The notes beneath the pieces were generated by a model. It worked only from the letters and a program-made list of their open reading frames with translations, had not been told where the DNA came from and made no database searches. DNA of 64,000 bases from Neobacillus ginsengisoli (GTDB lineage: Bacteria; Bacillota; Bacilli; Bacillales_B; DSM-18226): positions 330,148-394,147 of the forward strand of contig NZ_JAUSTW010000005.1 of the NCBI RefSeq assembly GCF_030813055.1. The letters run 5' to 3'. Position 1 is the first letter of the stretch. Each line of letters starts with the position of its first letter. The position numbers and the translations under genes were made by a program. This document shows positions 36,020-44,875 of this stretch, one piece after another.

Positions 36020-36066
36020 TTCAATTCCCTCCACTTCTCAAAGCTGTCCGAATATTTTTTTATGAT

Positions 36067-37116
36067 TTACAATGATTTTTCCAACCTAATCCATCTTTCA
36101 CGAATTTCAGAAGGATTTGCTGTACCAGTCATTCCTATTTTTTTGACAACAATCGATGCCGCTAAATGGGCAAATGCTATCGCATCTGCTCCTTTAAATC
36201 CCGCTGCCAACATTGAAACGAAGGATGACATAAAGCAATCTCCAGCACCTACTATATCAAAAGTACCTAAAACAGCCTGGGAAGGAACAAAAGTCACTTG
36301 ATCCTTATCAATCCAAATAGCCCCTTTTTCCCCTAATGTCATGCAAACTTGACTATTCTGTCTCTGAGCCAAGCTTCGAGCAGATTCAATGTACTCCTCC
36401 ATCGACGGTTCCTTCTGTTTCGACTGATAATGGAGCGCTTTCATGGTTTCCAATTCGTTTGGTTTTAAAATCATTTCAGTAAAATGGTCAATCCTATTGC
36501 GACTGTCAACAGCAATCATTAATCCTTCACGAGCGTATTGAATTAATACTTCCCTTATCCTTGGTGTTACCACACCACATTTGAATTGATCTGTAACGAT
36601 GATTGCATCCACTTTTGTGACCAATTTATCGATTTGCTCAATTAATTTTTGTTCTTGATGAAAGCTTAACGATTTCCGATTCTCAAAGTCGATTCTTGGA
36701 TCTTCATATTCAACATGCGAGATTCCTGTACGAATAGGCTTGCAATAAGCAGGTGTTATCCAATCAGAATATACAATTATATGACTCTCATCTATTTGTT
36801 TCATTGCTAAGTGATTTAGTAATTCACGCCCCCGCCAATCATCTCCAATAACTGTACACAAATAAACTTGACCTACGCCAAGATCGCGAAGATTTGCTGC
36901 TACATTACCAGCAGCACCGAGGGAAGTCCGTTCTTCAACAACTGGTAGGGGGTAATGAGGGGTTTCTCGTGATAACTCACTTAAATTCATGTTCGCCTTC
37001 CAATAAACATCCAAACAACCATCCCCAATGACACCAATACGAAGCTTTGATACTTGTAAAAACATTTGCTCTATCTTTTCATAAGCCAGCACTTGCCCAG
37101 TTTTAATGTCAATCAT
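36067..37116 (-). CDS. PfkB-family kinase resembling the HldE/RfaE heptose-7-phosphate kinase domain
   Basis: A 349-residue ribokinase-fold sugar kinase. The N-terminus reads LRIGVIGDGCLDVYWKANM, then RTSLGAAGNVAANLRDLGVG, the HldE-like substrate-side glycine motif. IVTDQFKCGVV and ILKPNELETMKAL follow, and FDIVGAGDCFMSSFVSML near residue 285 holds the catalytic Asp. HldE kinases add phosphate to C1 of heptose-7-phosphate. The nucleotidyltransferase half of full HldE is absent. The start overlaps the DHS-like gene by 4 bp. The true substrate may be another sugar phosphate. Confidence 0.82.
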   Translation of the reverse strand: MIDIKTGQVLAYEKIEQMFLQVSKLRIGVIGDGCLDVYWKANMNLSELSRETPHYPLPVVEERTSLGAAGNVAANLRDLGVGQVYLCTVIGDDWRGRELLNHLAMKQIDESHIIVYSDWITPAYCKPIRTGISHVEYEDPRIDFENRKSLSFHQEQKLIEQIDKLVTKVDAIIVTDQFKCGVVTPRIREVLIQYAREGLMIAVDSRNRIDHFTEMILKPNELETMKALHYQSKQKEPSMEEYIESARSLAQRQNSQVCMTLGEKGAIWIDKDQVTFVPSQAVLGTFDIVGAGDCFMSSFVSMLAAGFKGADAIAFAHLAASIVVKKIGMTGTANPSEIRERWIRLEKSL

Positions 37117-39152
37117 CGCCGTTCCTCCATTTCCTTACATTTTAAATATTCATAAAGTGGAGGAATCGTTTGTTGATGTAATCCTTCAAAATGATACCCT
37201 TTACCACCTAAGCTGGTTGGACGGTGTACAATATTTTTTCTTGGACGGTAATAATAATCTTGATCTTCATAGCCAACTTTACGGTGATAATCACCAAGTT
37301 GAATAATATCAAAATTTGCTGTAGTAATTTTGCTAATTGTATAATCGAGATTTCTTCCAATCGACAAAGCCTTCAAAAATACTTCCGGACCTGTTACAGT
37401 TGACCCAAAATTCATAAATACGCCCCCATCCAAATGAGCAACGGTTTTACAGAAAATTTGAAAATCGATCCCACTTGCTCCACCCAACACTTTAAAATTA
37501 GTTTTCGGATGCATATGGATGGTGTCAGTTCCTAATGTTATATGGCAAGTATACGGAATATTTAGTTTTGCTGCATGATGGAAAATAGCGGTTTCTAAAT
37601 AAGGAAATCGTTGAGGATTCTGTTCCGCATAGACAGCTATGCTTTCTCCATAACCAAGCCCTTTTGCATATCCAGTTTCAATAGCTTCCAACATCCAAGC
37701 ACCGGTTTCCTCCCACATTCCTAGATATCCAGATTGTAAAGTGCTCTCTTCAACTTCTTCTGTTCCACCAACCGCAGCCAATTCAAAGTCTTGCATACTA
37801 GAACAGCCATTACCAGCTATATGGGTGATATAACCTTCTTTCATCAATTCAATGATGTACTTTGAAAGGCCATTTGAAATGACGTTTCCCCCCATTGAAA
37901 AAACAATTGGAAAACTATTTTTCTTTGCAATCCAAATTTTTTCGGCAAACTCTTCAAATAAAGGAGAATTCCATTCATGAGAAAGACTATTAAGCTTATA
38001 ATCTCCTATTGTTTCCGGGACTAGTAATTGCTTAATTGTCATCTGGTTATTTTTATACTTGATTGGTAAACATTCGACATGAATCATTTCTCTCGATTCA
38101 TTTAACAGGGTTAATGGTGATGTATTTTTATTAGTGATTGTTAAATTGATCGCTTGTTCTTGTGTAACTTTATTCCATTTCTTTAATAACAAATGATATA
38201 GGGTTGGGATTGTCTGTTGATGAAGACCTTGAAAATGAAAGCCTTCACCCCCACATTTTGATAATCTTTCAATCATATTTCTACGAGGGCGATAATAATA
38301 CAAAGCATTGGAACAATCATACGTTTCACCCATCTTAAGCGAGGTAATATCAAAGTTTGCAGCTGTAATCCCTTCCATTGGAAATCCAGAATTTTTGCAA
38401 ATAGTCCATGCTTTTAAAAAAATTTCCGGTCCAGATATGGCTGAACCAAAGTTAAGAAAAACTCCCCCATTACCTAATTGGGAGAATGAGTCACAAAACG
38501 TGGAAAAATCCCTTCCAGAAGCTGACCCAAGAGTAGCAAAATTTACAATTGGATGCTGGTGAATAATATCTGTTCCAATCGAAATATGACAAGTATAAGG
38601 AACTCCAGCTTTTTTTGTTTGAACAAAAACACAATCTTCAACATATGGAAACATGTGAAGATGAGCCCTAACATATTCCGATAAGCTTTCACCATATCCC
38701 AATCCTTGATTTTCCCCCTGTTGGATCGCTTCATTCATGTATCTTCCGGTTTCCTCCCACATCCCAAATGAGCCGTCTTCAATTGCGGTTGCGACGTCTT
38801 CAGATGTTTCACCGAGGAAGGCAAGTTCAAAATCATGGATACTTGAGGCACCGTTTCCCGCAACATGAGTTACTATTCCGGCCCGAACCATTTCAATTAT
38901 ATATCGAGAAAGCCCGTTTTTAATGACATGTGCTCCCATTGACCATATTACTGGTTTTCCTGTCAAACGAGCATTGATTATTCGATCAACTAGAGTTTCG
39001 AATTCTTTGGGATAATTCCAAGAAGGAGCTTGATCATTCTTAGGCCGTGCCATGTTTTCAATCGTAACGAGGTTTTTTCTCGTATAAACAGAATTAGTCT
39101 TAACTTTTTCAAAAGTTAACTTACGATTTGAATCAGGTAGTTGATTACTCAA
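37113..39152 (-). CDS. Tandemly duplicated deoxyhypusine synthase-like protein
   Basis: About 679 residues made of two similar halves. Shared blocks include AGNGASSIHDFELAFLG / AGNGCSSMQDFELAAVG, GMWEETG, GLGYGES, PYTCHISIGTDIIHQHP / PYTCHITLGTDTIHMHP, GGVFLNFGS / GGVFMNFGS, ANFDI, YYYRPR and GLHQQTIP. The pattern of glycine loops resembles the DHS NAD-binding fold, but the DHS active-site lysine segment (SWGK) is not seen, so hypusine chemistry is unlikely. TTG 39152 overlaps the gmhA-like stop by 4 bp and has GGGGTG upstream; the ORF extends 36 codons further but inside the neighbour. Similar single-domain genes sit in heptose clusters of other bacteria, by memory. Function is unknown. Confidence 0.72.
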   Translation of the reverse strand: MSNQLPDSNRKLTFEKVKTNSVYTRKNLVTIENMARPKNDQAPSWNYPKEFETLVDRIINARLTGKPVIWSMGAHVIKNGLSRYIIEMVRAGIVTHVAGNGASSIHDFELAFLGETSEDVATAIEDGSFGMWEETGRYMNEAIQQGENQGLGYGESLSEYVRAHLHMFPYVEDCVFVQTKKAGVPYTCHISIGTDIIHQHPIVNFATLGSASGRDFSTFCDSFSQLGNGGVFLNFGSAISGPEIFLKAWTICKNSGFPMEGITAANFDITSLKMGETYDCSNALYYYRPRRNMIERLSKCGGEGFHFQGLHQQTIPTLYHLLLKKWNKVTQEQAINLTITNKNTSPLTLLNESREMIHVECLPIKYKNNQMTIKQLLVPETIGDYKLNSLSHEWNSPLFEEFAEKIWIAKKNSFPIVFSMGGNVISNGLSKYIIELMKEGYITHIAGNGCSSMQDFELAAVGGTEEVEESTLQSGYLGMWEETGAWMLEAIETGYAKGLGYGESIAVYAEQNPQRFPYLETAIFHHAAKLNIPYTCHITLGTDTIHMHPKTNFKVLGGASGIDFQIFCKTVAHLDGGVFMNFGSTVTGPEVFLKALSIGRNLDYTISKITTANFDIIQLGDYHRKVGYEDQDYYYRPRKNIVHRPTSLGGKGYHFEGLHQQTIPPLYEYLKCKEMEERR

Positions 39153-39808
39153 GTTTTCACCCCATATTCCTCGGACTCGACCATCATGCACAACACATGA
39201 TAAACCGGTAAATGGTACTCTTGAATGATGGGTGTTGAGTTGGCAGGTACGCATATACACGCATCTACAATTTCTTTTAGTTCTCCTCCATGTTGACCAG
39301 TTAATGCAACCGTTTTTAAACCAAATGCTTTTGCAATTTTCATAGCATAGACAACATTTTTAGAGTTTCCTGAAGTACTTAATCCCACAACAACGTCTTC
39401 CTGACGTCCGTAGCCATATACTTGTTGAGCAAATACAAGGTCAGGTTGTACATCATTGTTAAAAGCTGTCATTAATGCACTATGGCTTACCAATGAAATT
39501 GCCGGTAAAGCTGATTGTAAATGGTTGATTAGATAATGACTCTCAGCGTTTTCCCCGAGATTTGCAAATATTGCATCACGATCTCTATTGGAAATCGGTC
39601 GTTTATGCATAAATCCTTTCATTAATTCACCGACAATATGTTCTGCATCGGCAGCACTTCCACCATTTCCGCATATCAATAGTTTTCCATTATTTACATA
39701 ACAATCTGAAAAGATGTTAAAAGCCGATTCAATTGAATTTTTACATACAAATAATGGTGGATAACGTTCGATAAGTGAATCTAAAATTTGCCTTGTTCCA
39801 TTTCTCAT
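39149..39808 (-). CDS. SIS-domain phosphosugar isomerase (GmhA-like)
   Basis: A 219-residue SIS isomerase. The GmhA signature LLICGNGGSAADAEHIVGEL lies at about residues 42-61, with FMHKRPIS and the catalytic segments GLSTSGNSKNVVYAMKIAKA and ALTGQHGG after it. PIIQEYHLPVYHVLC carries the Gln/His pair that acts in GmhA. GmhA converts sedoheptulose-7-phosphate to heptose-7-phosphate. Overlaps of 4 bp on both sides couple it to the ROK kinase and the DHS-like gene. A Gram-positive without LPS could use the product in S-layer or glycan sugars, or run the reaction for catabolism. Confidence 0.82.
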   Translation of the reverse strand: MRNGTRQILDSLIERYPPLFVCKNSIESAFNIFSDCYVNNGKLLICGNGGSAADAEHIVGELMKGFMHKRPISNRDRDAIFANLGENAESHYLINHLQSALPAISLVSHSALMTAFNNDVQPDLVFAQQVYGYGRQEDVVVGLSTSGNSKNVVYAMKIAKAFGLKTVALTGQHGGELKEIVDACICVPANSTPIIQEYHLPVYHVLCMMVESEEYGVKT

Positions 39809-40812
39809 CCTGCCATCCCACCCTGCTCTTTTCTCTCTACTGCTTTTTCATAGGCAACTGATAAAGCGGCATAATCTCCTAGTTTTTCACCTAGTCCGGC
39901 TGGCACAACCTGACACACCCTACTTGATTGTAGAAGTACTTCAGATTGAATCACTTGTTGTACAATGGGAGCCAAAATTTCATGTTGACGAACAAAAATG
40001 CTTCCAATAATGATTTTCTCTGGATTTAACATATCAATCATTATTGAAAGCCCTTTTCCAAGATAGAGCCCTACCTCTTGCATAATTTTTTTTGCTGTTG
40101 GATCATCCTGAAACAATGCTTGCGCGACCGTTTTTGCCGTTAGATCATCCCACTGCATATCCGTACGACACCAAGGAACATCAATCCCTTGTTGTTTTTT
40201 TTCCAACACGACCGTTTTTGCAATTTGTGCAATACCTCCACCACTGCAAAAACCTTCAAATGAGCCTCGTTTTCCGAATCCTACAGGGCCTTGACTTTCC
40301 AAACGAATATGACCGACTTCCCCTGCCATTCCGCTTGCTCCATTATAAAGCTGTCCGTTGAAAATAAGACCAGCTCCTAATCCTGTACCAAAGGTAAGAA
40401 AAATCATATGATTAGTCCCTTTACCAGCTCCCCATTTCCATTCTGCTAAAGCACATGCATTGGCATCATTTTGAATGGCTACTGGAACATGGAATCGCTC
40501 TTGAAAATAGTCAACAATTGGTACATTATCCCAGCCAAGCAAATTTGGTGGGGACAATATCACGCCATTTCGACTGTCAAGCGGACCACCGCAGCTAATC
40601 CCAACAGCAGCGATATCCTTCCATGTCAATAATAAATACCTTAAAATCTTATTGGACAGTTCTTCTATTTTATCTAGTGTTTGAACATATTTATCGCCAG
40701 AAATTGTTGCAAATTCTAAACGTTCCAATAATTCGATCGAATTATTATCTCTTATTTTTCCTAAAGTAACAGCTGTTTTTGTTCCGCCAATATCGATTCC
40801 AACTAGATACAT
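39805..40812 (-). CDS. ROK-family sugar kinase
   Basis: About 335 residues. The ATP-binding phosphate motif MYLVGIDIGGTKTAVTLG is at the N-terminus, GISCGGPLDSRNGVI and the catalytic AIQNDANACALAEWKWGAG (about residue 115) follow, then TFGTGLGAGLIFNGQ and GEVGHIRLE. The usual zinc motif (CxCGxxGC) is replaced by GSFEGFCSGGG. ATG 40812 is the ROK-like start, with AAGGGG upstream. It phosphorylates a hexose or related sugar and opens the coupled block that continues with the GmhA-like isomerase. Confidence 0.85.
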   Translation of the reverse strand: MYLVGIDIGGTKTAVTLGKIRDNNSIELLERLEFATISGDKYVQTLDKIEELSNKILRYLLLTWKDIAAVGISCGGPLDSRNGVILSPPNLLGWDNVPIVDYFQERFHVPVAIQNDANACALAEWKWGAGKGTNHMIFLTFGTGLGAGLIFNGQLYNGASGMAGEVGHIRLESQGPVGFGKRGSFEGFCSGGGIAQIAKTVVLEKKQQGIDVPWCRTDMQWDDLTAKTVAQALFQDDPTAKKIMQEVGLYLGKGLSIMIDMLNPEKIIIGSIFVRQHEILAPIVQQVIQSEVLLQSSRVCQVVPAGLGEKLGDYAALSVAYEKAVERKEQGGMAG

Positions 40813-41045
40813 AGGTATTTGCCCCTTCTCTTGAATTACAATGATCAATTCTTTTTTCTATATCTAAATCAGTATGAATGAAACTGTTAAAAAGGTAATC
40901 GTGACGTCCACCCTTATTAGTCAATTACTTATGGCTTAATGACAATACAACCATTTTTTTCATAGTCTTTATCTACAGTGCAGGTTAACTGTGATATTGC
41001 TCTGCCCGAAACGCCCAAAATCGCTGTCGCCCATTTTTTTGACAA

Positions 41046-41372
41046 TTATTTCAGATAAAAGACTTCCCGCATAGGTTTGATTGGCTCCGCTTCATTGAAA
41101 TCAAACGACCCTTTAACCATTTTTGACGTGATCGCATTCCATTGATTGCACACGTCGCTCTTTGCTATGTAGGCAAAGGCGGTTTCCACATCCTCACATT
41201 CAAAACAATAAAAAAACTGGTTCCCATTTTGAAAGATTGAGTAGTTTTTGATTCCGGCTTTCCGATGTTCTTCCATTATTTCCGGCCATGGTTCGATATG
41301 CATTTTCAAGTATTCATCCAGGCATTCATCCTTGATGGTCCAAGTCCATGCCATTTTATTACTGTTAATCAT
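41046..41372 (-). CDS. L-rhamnose mutarotase-like protein (RhaU/YiiL family)
   Basis: 108 residues with the dimeric ferredoxin-like fold of YiiL: KMAWTWTIKDECLDEYLKMH, PEIMEEHRKAGIKNYSIFQ and FYCFECEDVETAFAYIAKSD. YiiL/RhaU enzymes interconvert alpha and beta anomers of L-rhamnose; the equivalent His/Tyr residues (EEHRKAG, NYSIF) are present. It lies 93 bp downstream of the isomerase-like gene, so it probably prepares the anomer the isomerase needs. Which sugar is not known. Confidence 0.8.
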   Translation of the reverse strand: MINSNKMAWTWTIKDECLDEYLKMHIEPWPEIMEEHRKAGIKNYSIFQNGNQFFYCFECEDVETAFAYIAKSDVCNQWNAITSKMVKGSFDFNEAEPIKPMREVFYLK

Positions 41373-41465
41373 AGATTTCCTCCCTAATGAAAACCTCCAT
41401 CTAACATACCGTTTGTTGGAGGGTCTATTATATATATTTGAAACTATTTGATTGACTTATAAGAT

Positions 41466-42968
41466 TTATAGGGTTACTTGCCTTATATTCATTAATTGGC
41501 CGACCTTTTGGAACAAGGTGGCATTATGGCCAATAGACAATGCACAGTGATGAGTTGGAGCTTCCATAAACCACTTTTCCATATACGCATCCGGATGAAG
41601 TCGGAACTTAACCGGTGTTTGGGTATTTCCAATTCTCATAATCGGTCCGTCGGTGGATTCTCCTTCACTGATAATGAGCTTGAGTTTCCCATCTTCTGTT
41701 TGCGTTACATTTAAGGTTGTCACAGGACCTGTTCTTACCTTTGCTTCTACAGAAACACCGTTACCCTGCTTTCCATGATATAAGCCCATTCCCCGAAGAA
41801 GTGGCTTACCGTCTGAAATAGCGATATGAAACGGGCCATCATGACCAAGTAAAATGGTTTCATCTTCATAATCAACGACAACAATTTCCGAGAAACTTCC
41901 ACCCGTACCAAGAATATCGCATATTTTCATTGCAACAGCCGTCTTTAAATCCCCTTCACCAGAACAAGGAATCCCACTTGCAGTCAACAGGGAATGGCCG
42001 ACGATAGATCCGCTTTGTAATTTCTCATAATCACTGCCTGGAGCACCGTGATAGTAATAAGTTAAGGCATCCAGATTATATTCTCGCACTAATTTTTCTT
42101 GCGCGGCTGCCACTTTGCAGGACAAGGCCAATTGTTCTTCAGTTGGCCTTTTTGCAATCGGATCTGATGATGATTCTCCGCTAATTTTAAACATTTTATA
42201 GACTTCCTCTAACTTTTCTTTGACATCACTGGGAGTCACTTCTTTTAGCAATCGATCCAAATCGCACATTTCTAAAACTTCTATATGAATGCCTGTTTGA
42301 GCTTGGAGCATGGTAAAATCACTATACATGTCGAGCATTCCACTGTAGGTATTTCCTAAGAAACCAAACCGACTGTGTCGAAGCGTTCTTGGAACTGACG
42401 CCGCACGAGTCCATTCTTCAATTTGTTTCCAAGCTCTGATGGCTTCTTTTCTTTCGCTTGTCGTTTCATTCGTTAAGGAAATAGTTGGTGTATTGTTCAT
42501 ACCAAGTAATCCATTTATCACACGAAATTCAATTCCACTACGATTTAGAGCATTGGAGATCTCAGGTACGGGACATGCACAACAATGAGCAAGCCATTCT
42601 CCTGTAGTTGTTATTTCATAATTAATACGTTCTGTCGGTTGAAGGTTGAGAACGACTAAGGGTGCTTTACAAATTAGATGTACCGGCAATACGGTTGAAC
42701 TCGTGGAGTATGTCGCGGCATGACAAAAAATGATATCAACATTTTTTTCGTTAAACCACTCCCCTGCCTTCCTCCCCTCACTCTCCTCATCAACCAGACC
42801 GTAATTATAAACCTCCGCAAATTCTGACATACGCGTTTCTATGAATCTTCCATACTCTACAAGTCGCTCTTTCAAACCACTAAACTGATTCCAGTAAGCC
42901 TTCAAGCCAATGGAATAAATTCCAACTCTCGCTCGTTTGGCTGGTTTAATCGGTGAAAATATCGACAC
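41466..42968 (-). CDS. L-arabinose/L-fucose isomerase-like protein
   Basis: About 500 residues. The Rossmann-like N-terminus ARVGIYSIGLKAYWNQFSGL and the segments VDIIFCHAATYSTSSTV, LPVHLICKAPLVVLNLQPTE and GIPCSGEGDLKTAVAMKI match the arabinose/fucose isomerase fold. LLGHDGPFHIAISDGKP carries a His at the metal site. GTG 42968, 8 nt after AAGGAG, is the best start. Members convert aldoses to ketoses, but relatives with unclear substrates are common. Placed after an ABC importer and before a mutarotase, it suggests uptake and isomerisation of a 6-deoxy or pentose sugar. Confidence 0.8.
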   Translation of the reverse strand: MSIFSPIKPAKRARVGIYSIGLKAYWNQFSGLKERLVEYGRFIETRMSEFAEVYNYGLVDEESEGRKAGEWFNEKNVDIIFCHAATYSTSSTVLPVHLICKAPLVVLNLQPTERINYEITTTGEWLAHCCACPVPEISNALNRSGIEFRVINGLLGMNNTPTISLTNETTSERKEAIRAWKQIEEWTRAASVPRTLRHSRFGFLGNTYSGMLDMYSDFTMLQAQTGIHIEVLEMCDLDRLLKEVTPSDVKEKLEEVYKMFKISGESSSDPIAKRPTEEQLALSCKVAAAQEKLVREYNLDALTYYYHGAPGSDYEKLQSGSIVGHSLLTASGIPCSGEGDLKTAVAMKICDILGTGGSFSEIVVVDYEDETILLGHDGPFHIAISDGKPLLRGMGLYHGKQGNGVSVEAKVRTGPVTTLNVTQTEDGKLKLIISEGESTDGPIMRIGNTQTPVKFRLHPDAYMEKWFMEAPTHHCALSIGHNATLFQKVGQLMNIRQVTL

Positions 42969-43044
42969 GTAAACCACTCCTTAAAAAATAGCATTCACAA
43001 AATACGAATAAAAATAAGCAGGGACGTCACTGAGTCCCTACTTT

Positions 43045-43878
43045 TTACCCTTTAACAGAGCCCTGAGTCATACCTTCTACAATGTATCGTTGCGCAAATG
43101 CGAATAAAATAAGCGTTGGAATAACGGATATAACAGTGGCTGCTGACATGGATCCCCAATCAATATCATATTTTGTGATAAATGCATTCATGGCTACCGG
43201 AATCGTTTTCGCTTCTTCCTTGTCAATGAACATGATGGCTAAAAACAATTCGTTCCAGCACTGAACAAAGGCAAAGATAAATGTTGCAGCGATACCAGGC
43301 AGCATGACTGGGACTATGACTTTAAATAAGGCGGTAATTCTAGAACACCCATCAATCATCGCAGCTTCTTCAAGGCTCGATGGAATCCGTTCAAAGAAAC
43401 CTTTCATAATAACGGTACAAAAAGGAACCATCATAACCGTATACATAAGCATGAGAGATGGTAAACGATTAAGTAGTTGAAGCTTGGACATTAATAAATA
43501 CAAAGGAGCCAGGCCAATAAATAATGGGATCATTTGAGTAATAAAAAAAGCAAATATTACTTGGGCTTTCCCCTTAAACTCAAATCGAGCAAGTACATAT
43601 CCGCTTAACGATGCAATGATAAGGGAGCAAAAACCGGCAACTACGGATAAAATTAAACTATTGAAAATATAAACTCCAAAGTTAGAAATTTTAAAGATAT
43701 TAATATAATTATCGAACGTAATCGTTTTCGGCCAATAATGAATAGGGATCGTAAACATATCATTACTAGGTTTTAATGACGTAATGAAAATCCAATAAAG
43801 CGGAAACACAGTAAAGACAAGAAACAACGATAAAAAAATGCACTTTAGCAACGGTTGCCAATTTACCTGTTTCACCAT
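43045..43878 (-). CDS. ABC sugar transporter permease (MalG type)
   Basis: A 277-residue CUT1 permease with six spans. The EAA loop SSLEEAAMIDGCSRITALFK lies near residues 165-185. It overlaps the upstream permease by one base (TAATGG). It serves the same importer as the genes at 43878-46192. No ATPase gene is present in the locus. Confidence 0.92.
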   Translation of the reverse strand: MVKQVNWQPLLKCIFLSLFLVFTVFPLYWIFITSLKPSNDMFTIPIHYWPKTITFDNYINIFKISNFGVYIFNSLILSVVAGFCSLIIASLSGYVLARFEFKGKAQVIFAFFITQMIPLFIGLAPLYLLMSKLQLLNRLPSLMLMYTVMMVPFCTVIMKGFFERIPSSLEEAAMIDGCSRITALFKVIVPVMLPGIAATFIFAFVQCWNELFLAIMFIDKEEAKTIPVAMNAFITKYDIDWGSMSAATVISVIPTLILFAFAQRYIVEGMTQGSVKG

Positions 43879-44810
43879 TAAAAATCACCCGCTTTATTAA
43901 ATTTCGTTGCAAGTAAATAAAAAACGGCAAAAAAGAGTAGGATGATCATCATCATGACACCAACCGCAGCTGCTTGACCGTAATTTTGTCCATTAATAAG
44001 TTTATCTATCATATAGGTCGAAAGAATATGGGTAGAACCAGCAGGTCCTCCATTTGTAAGAGAATAAATTAAATCCGGAAAGTTTAAAATCCAAATCACT
44101 CGTAGTAATGTTGTAACAATAAGGGTTGGCAGGATATAGGGAATCGTAATCTTGAAAAGCTGCTGCATATAGTTGGCACCGTCGATCTTCGCAGCTTCAA
44201 ACAATTCGTCCGGGATCGATTGCAATGCGGCTAATATCATGATGGAAAAGAAGGTAATGCCATACCAAACATTCGCCACAATGACAGAAACCATTGCCCA
44301 GGTCGGATCGGCTAAAAAGGGAATAGCTGAATGAATGATCTTCAGCTTGATCAAAAGGTCGTTAATCACACCACCTTGGCCATTTAACATCCAACGCCAA
44401 ATTAAACCGATTAAGAACCCGGACATCGCCCATGGGAAAAAGATGAAAGACTGATAAATTCCCCTCCCTCGGAATTTCTTCCTTAATAATAATGCAACAA
44501 TGAAACCAATTATTAATTGGGGAATTAAAGAACAAAAGACCCAATAGAAACTATTTAGTAGTGATTGTTTAAACCCTGCATCAGCTAAAATGGTTTTGAA
44601 GTTTCCTAGACCTATAAAATCGATGTTGTTTAAATCAAATAACGAATAATTTTGAAAGGCCATGATCACCCCTTTGAACAAGGGGTAATAGATAAAAACA
44701 GTTACGAGAAGTAAAGCCGGGAACAAGCAAAGGAAGATGAAAAGTCCATGTTTGGCTACACGAAACGATGGCAAGCCTCGATCTACAATTGTTTCCGTTT
44801 GCGTTTTCAA
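43878..44810 (-). CDS. ABC sugar transporter permease (MalF/UgpA type)
   Basis: A 310-residue CUT1 permease; the EAA loop is IPDELFEAAKIDGANYMQQL, near residue 205. A TTG start at 44810, 10 nt after GGAGG, is the only one fitting the frame; an ATG closer to that site is out of frame. Six hydrophobic spans are visible. It forms the inner-membrane channel together with the next gene. Confidence 0.92.
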   Translation of the reverse strand: MKTQTETIVDRGLPSFRVAKHGLFIFLCLFPALLLVTVFIYYPLFKGVIMAFQNYSLFDLNNIDFIGLGNFKTILADAGFKQSLLNSFYWVFCSLIPQLIIGFIVALLLRKKFRGRGIYQSFIFFPWAMSGFLIGLIWRWMLNGQGGVINDLLIKLKIIHSAIPFLADPTWAMVSVIVANVWYGITFFSIMILAALQSIPDELFEAAKIDGANYMQQLFKITIPYILPTLIVTTLLRVIWILNFPDLIYSLTNGGPAGSTHILSTYMIDKLINGQNYGQAAAVGVMMMIILLFFAVFYLLATKFNKAGDF

Positions 44811-44875
44811 GATTCATTTCCTCCATTCTAAAAAAAGAAATAAGGGCAGCAGGATAGGACTGCCCTCAATATACT

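Noticed and set aside
37113..39260. Start of the DHS-like protein at 39260
   Set aside because: It would overlap the GmhA-like gene by 112 bp; the TTG at 39152 gives the same 4-bp overlap as the neighbouring genes.
40813..41045. Terminator between the mutarotase and the ROK kinase
   Set aside because: GGGCG words recur but do not form an inverted repeat, so I could not decide whether the two blocks are separate transcripts.
44635..44826. ATG right after GGAGG at the second permease
   Set aside because: It leads into a 63-codon frame without protein character; the permease frame starts with TTG 44810.
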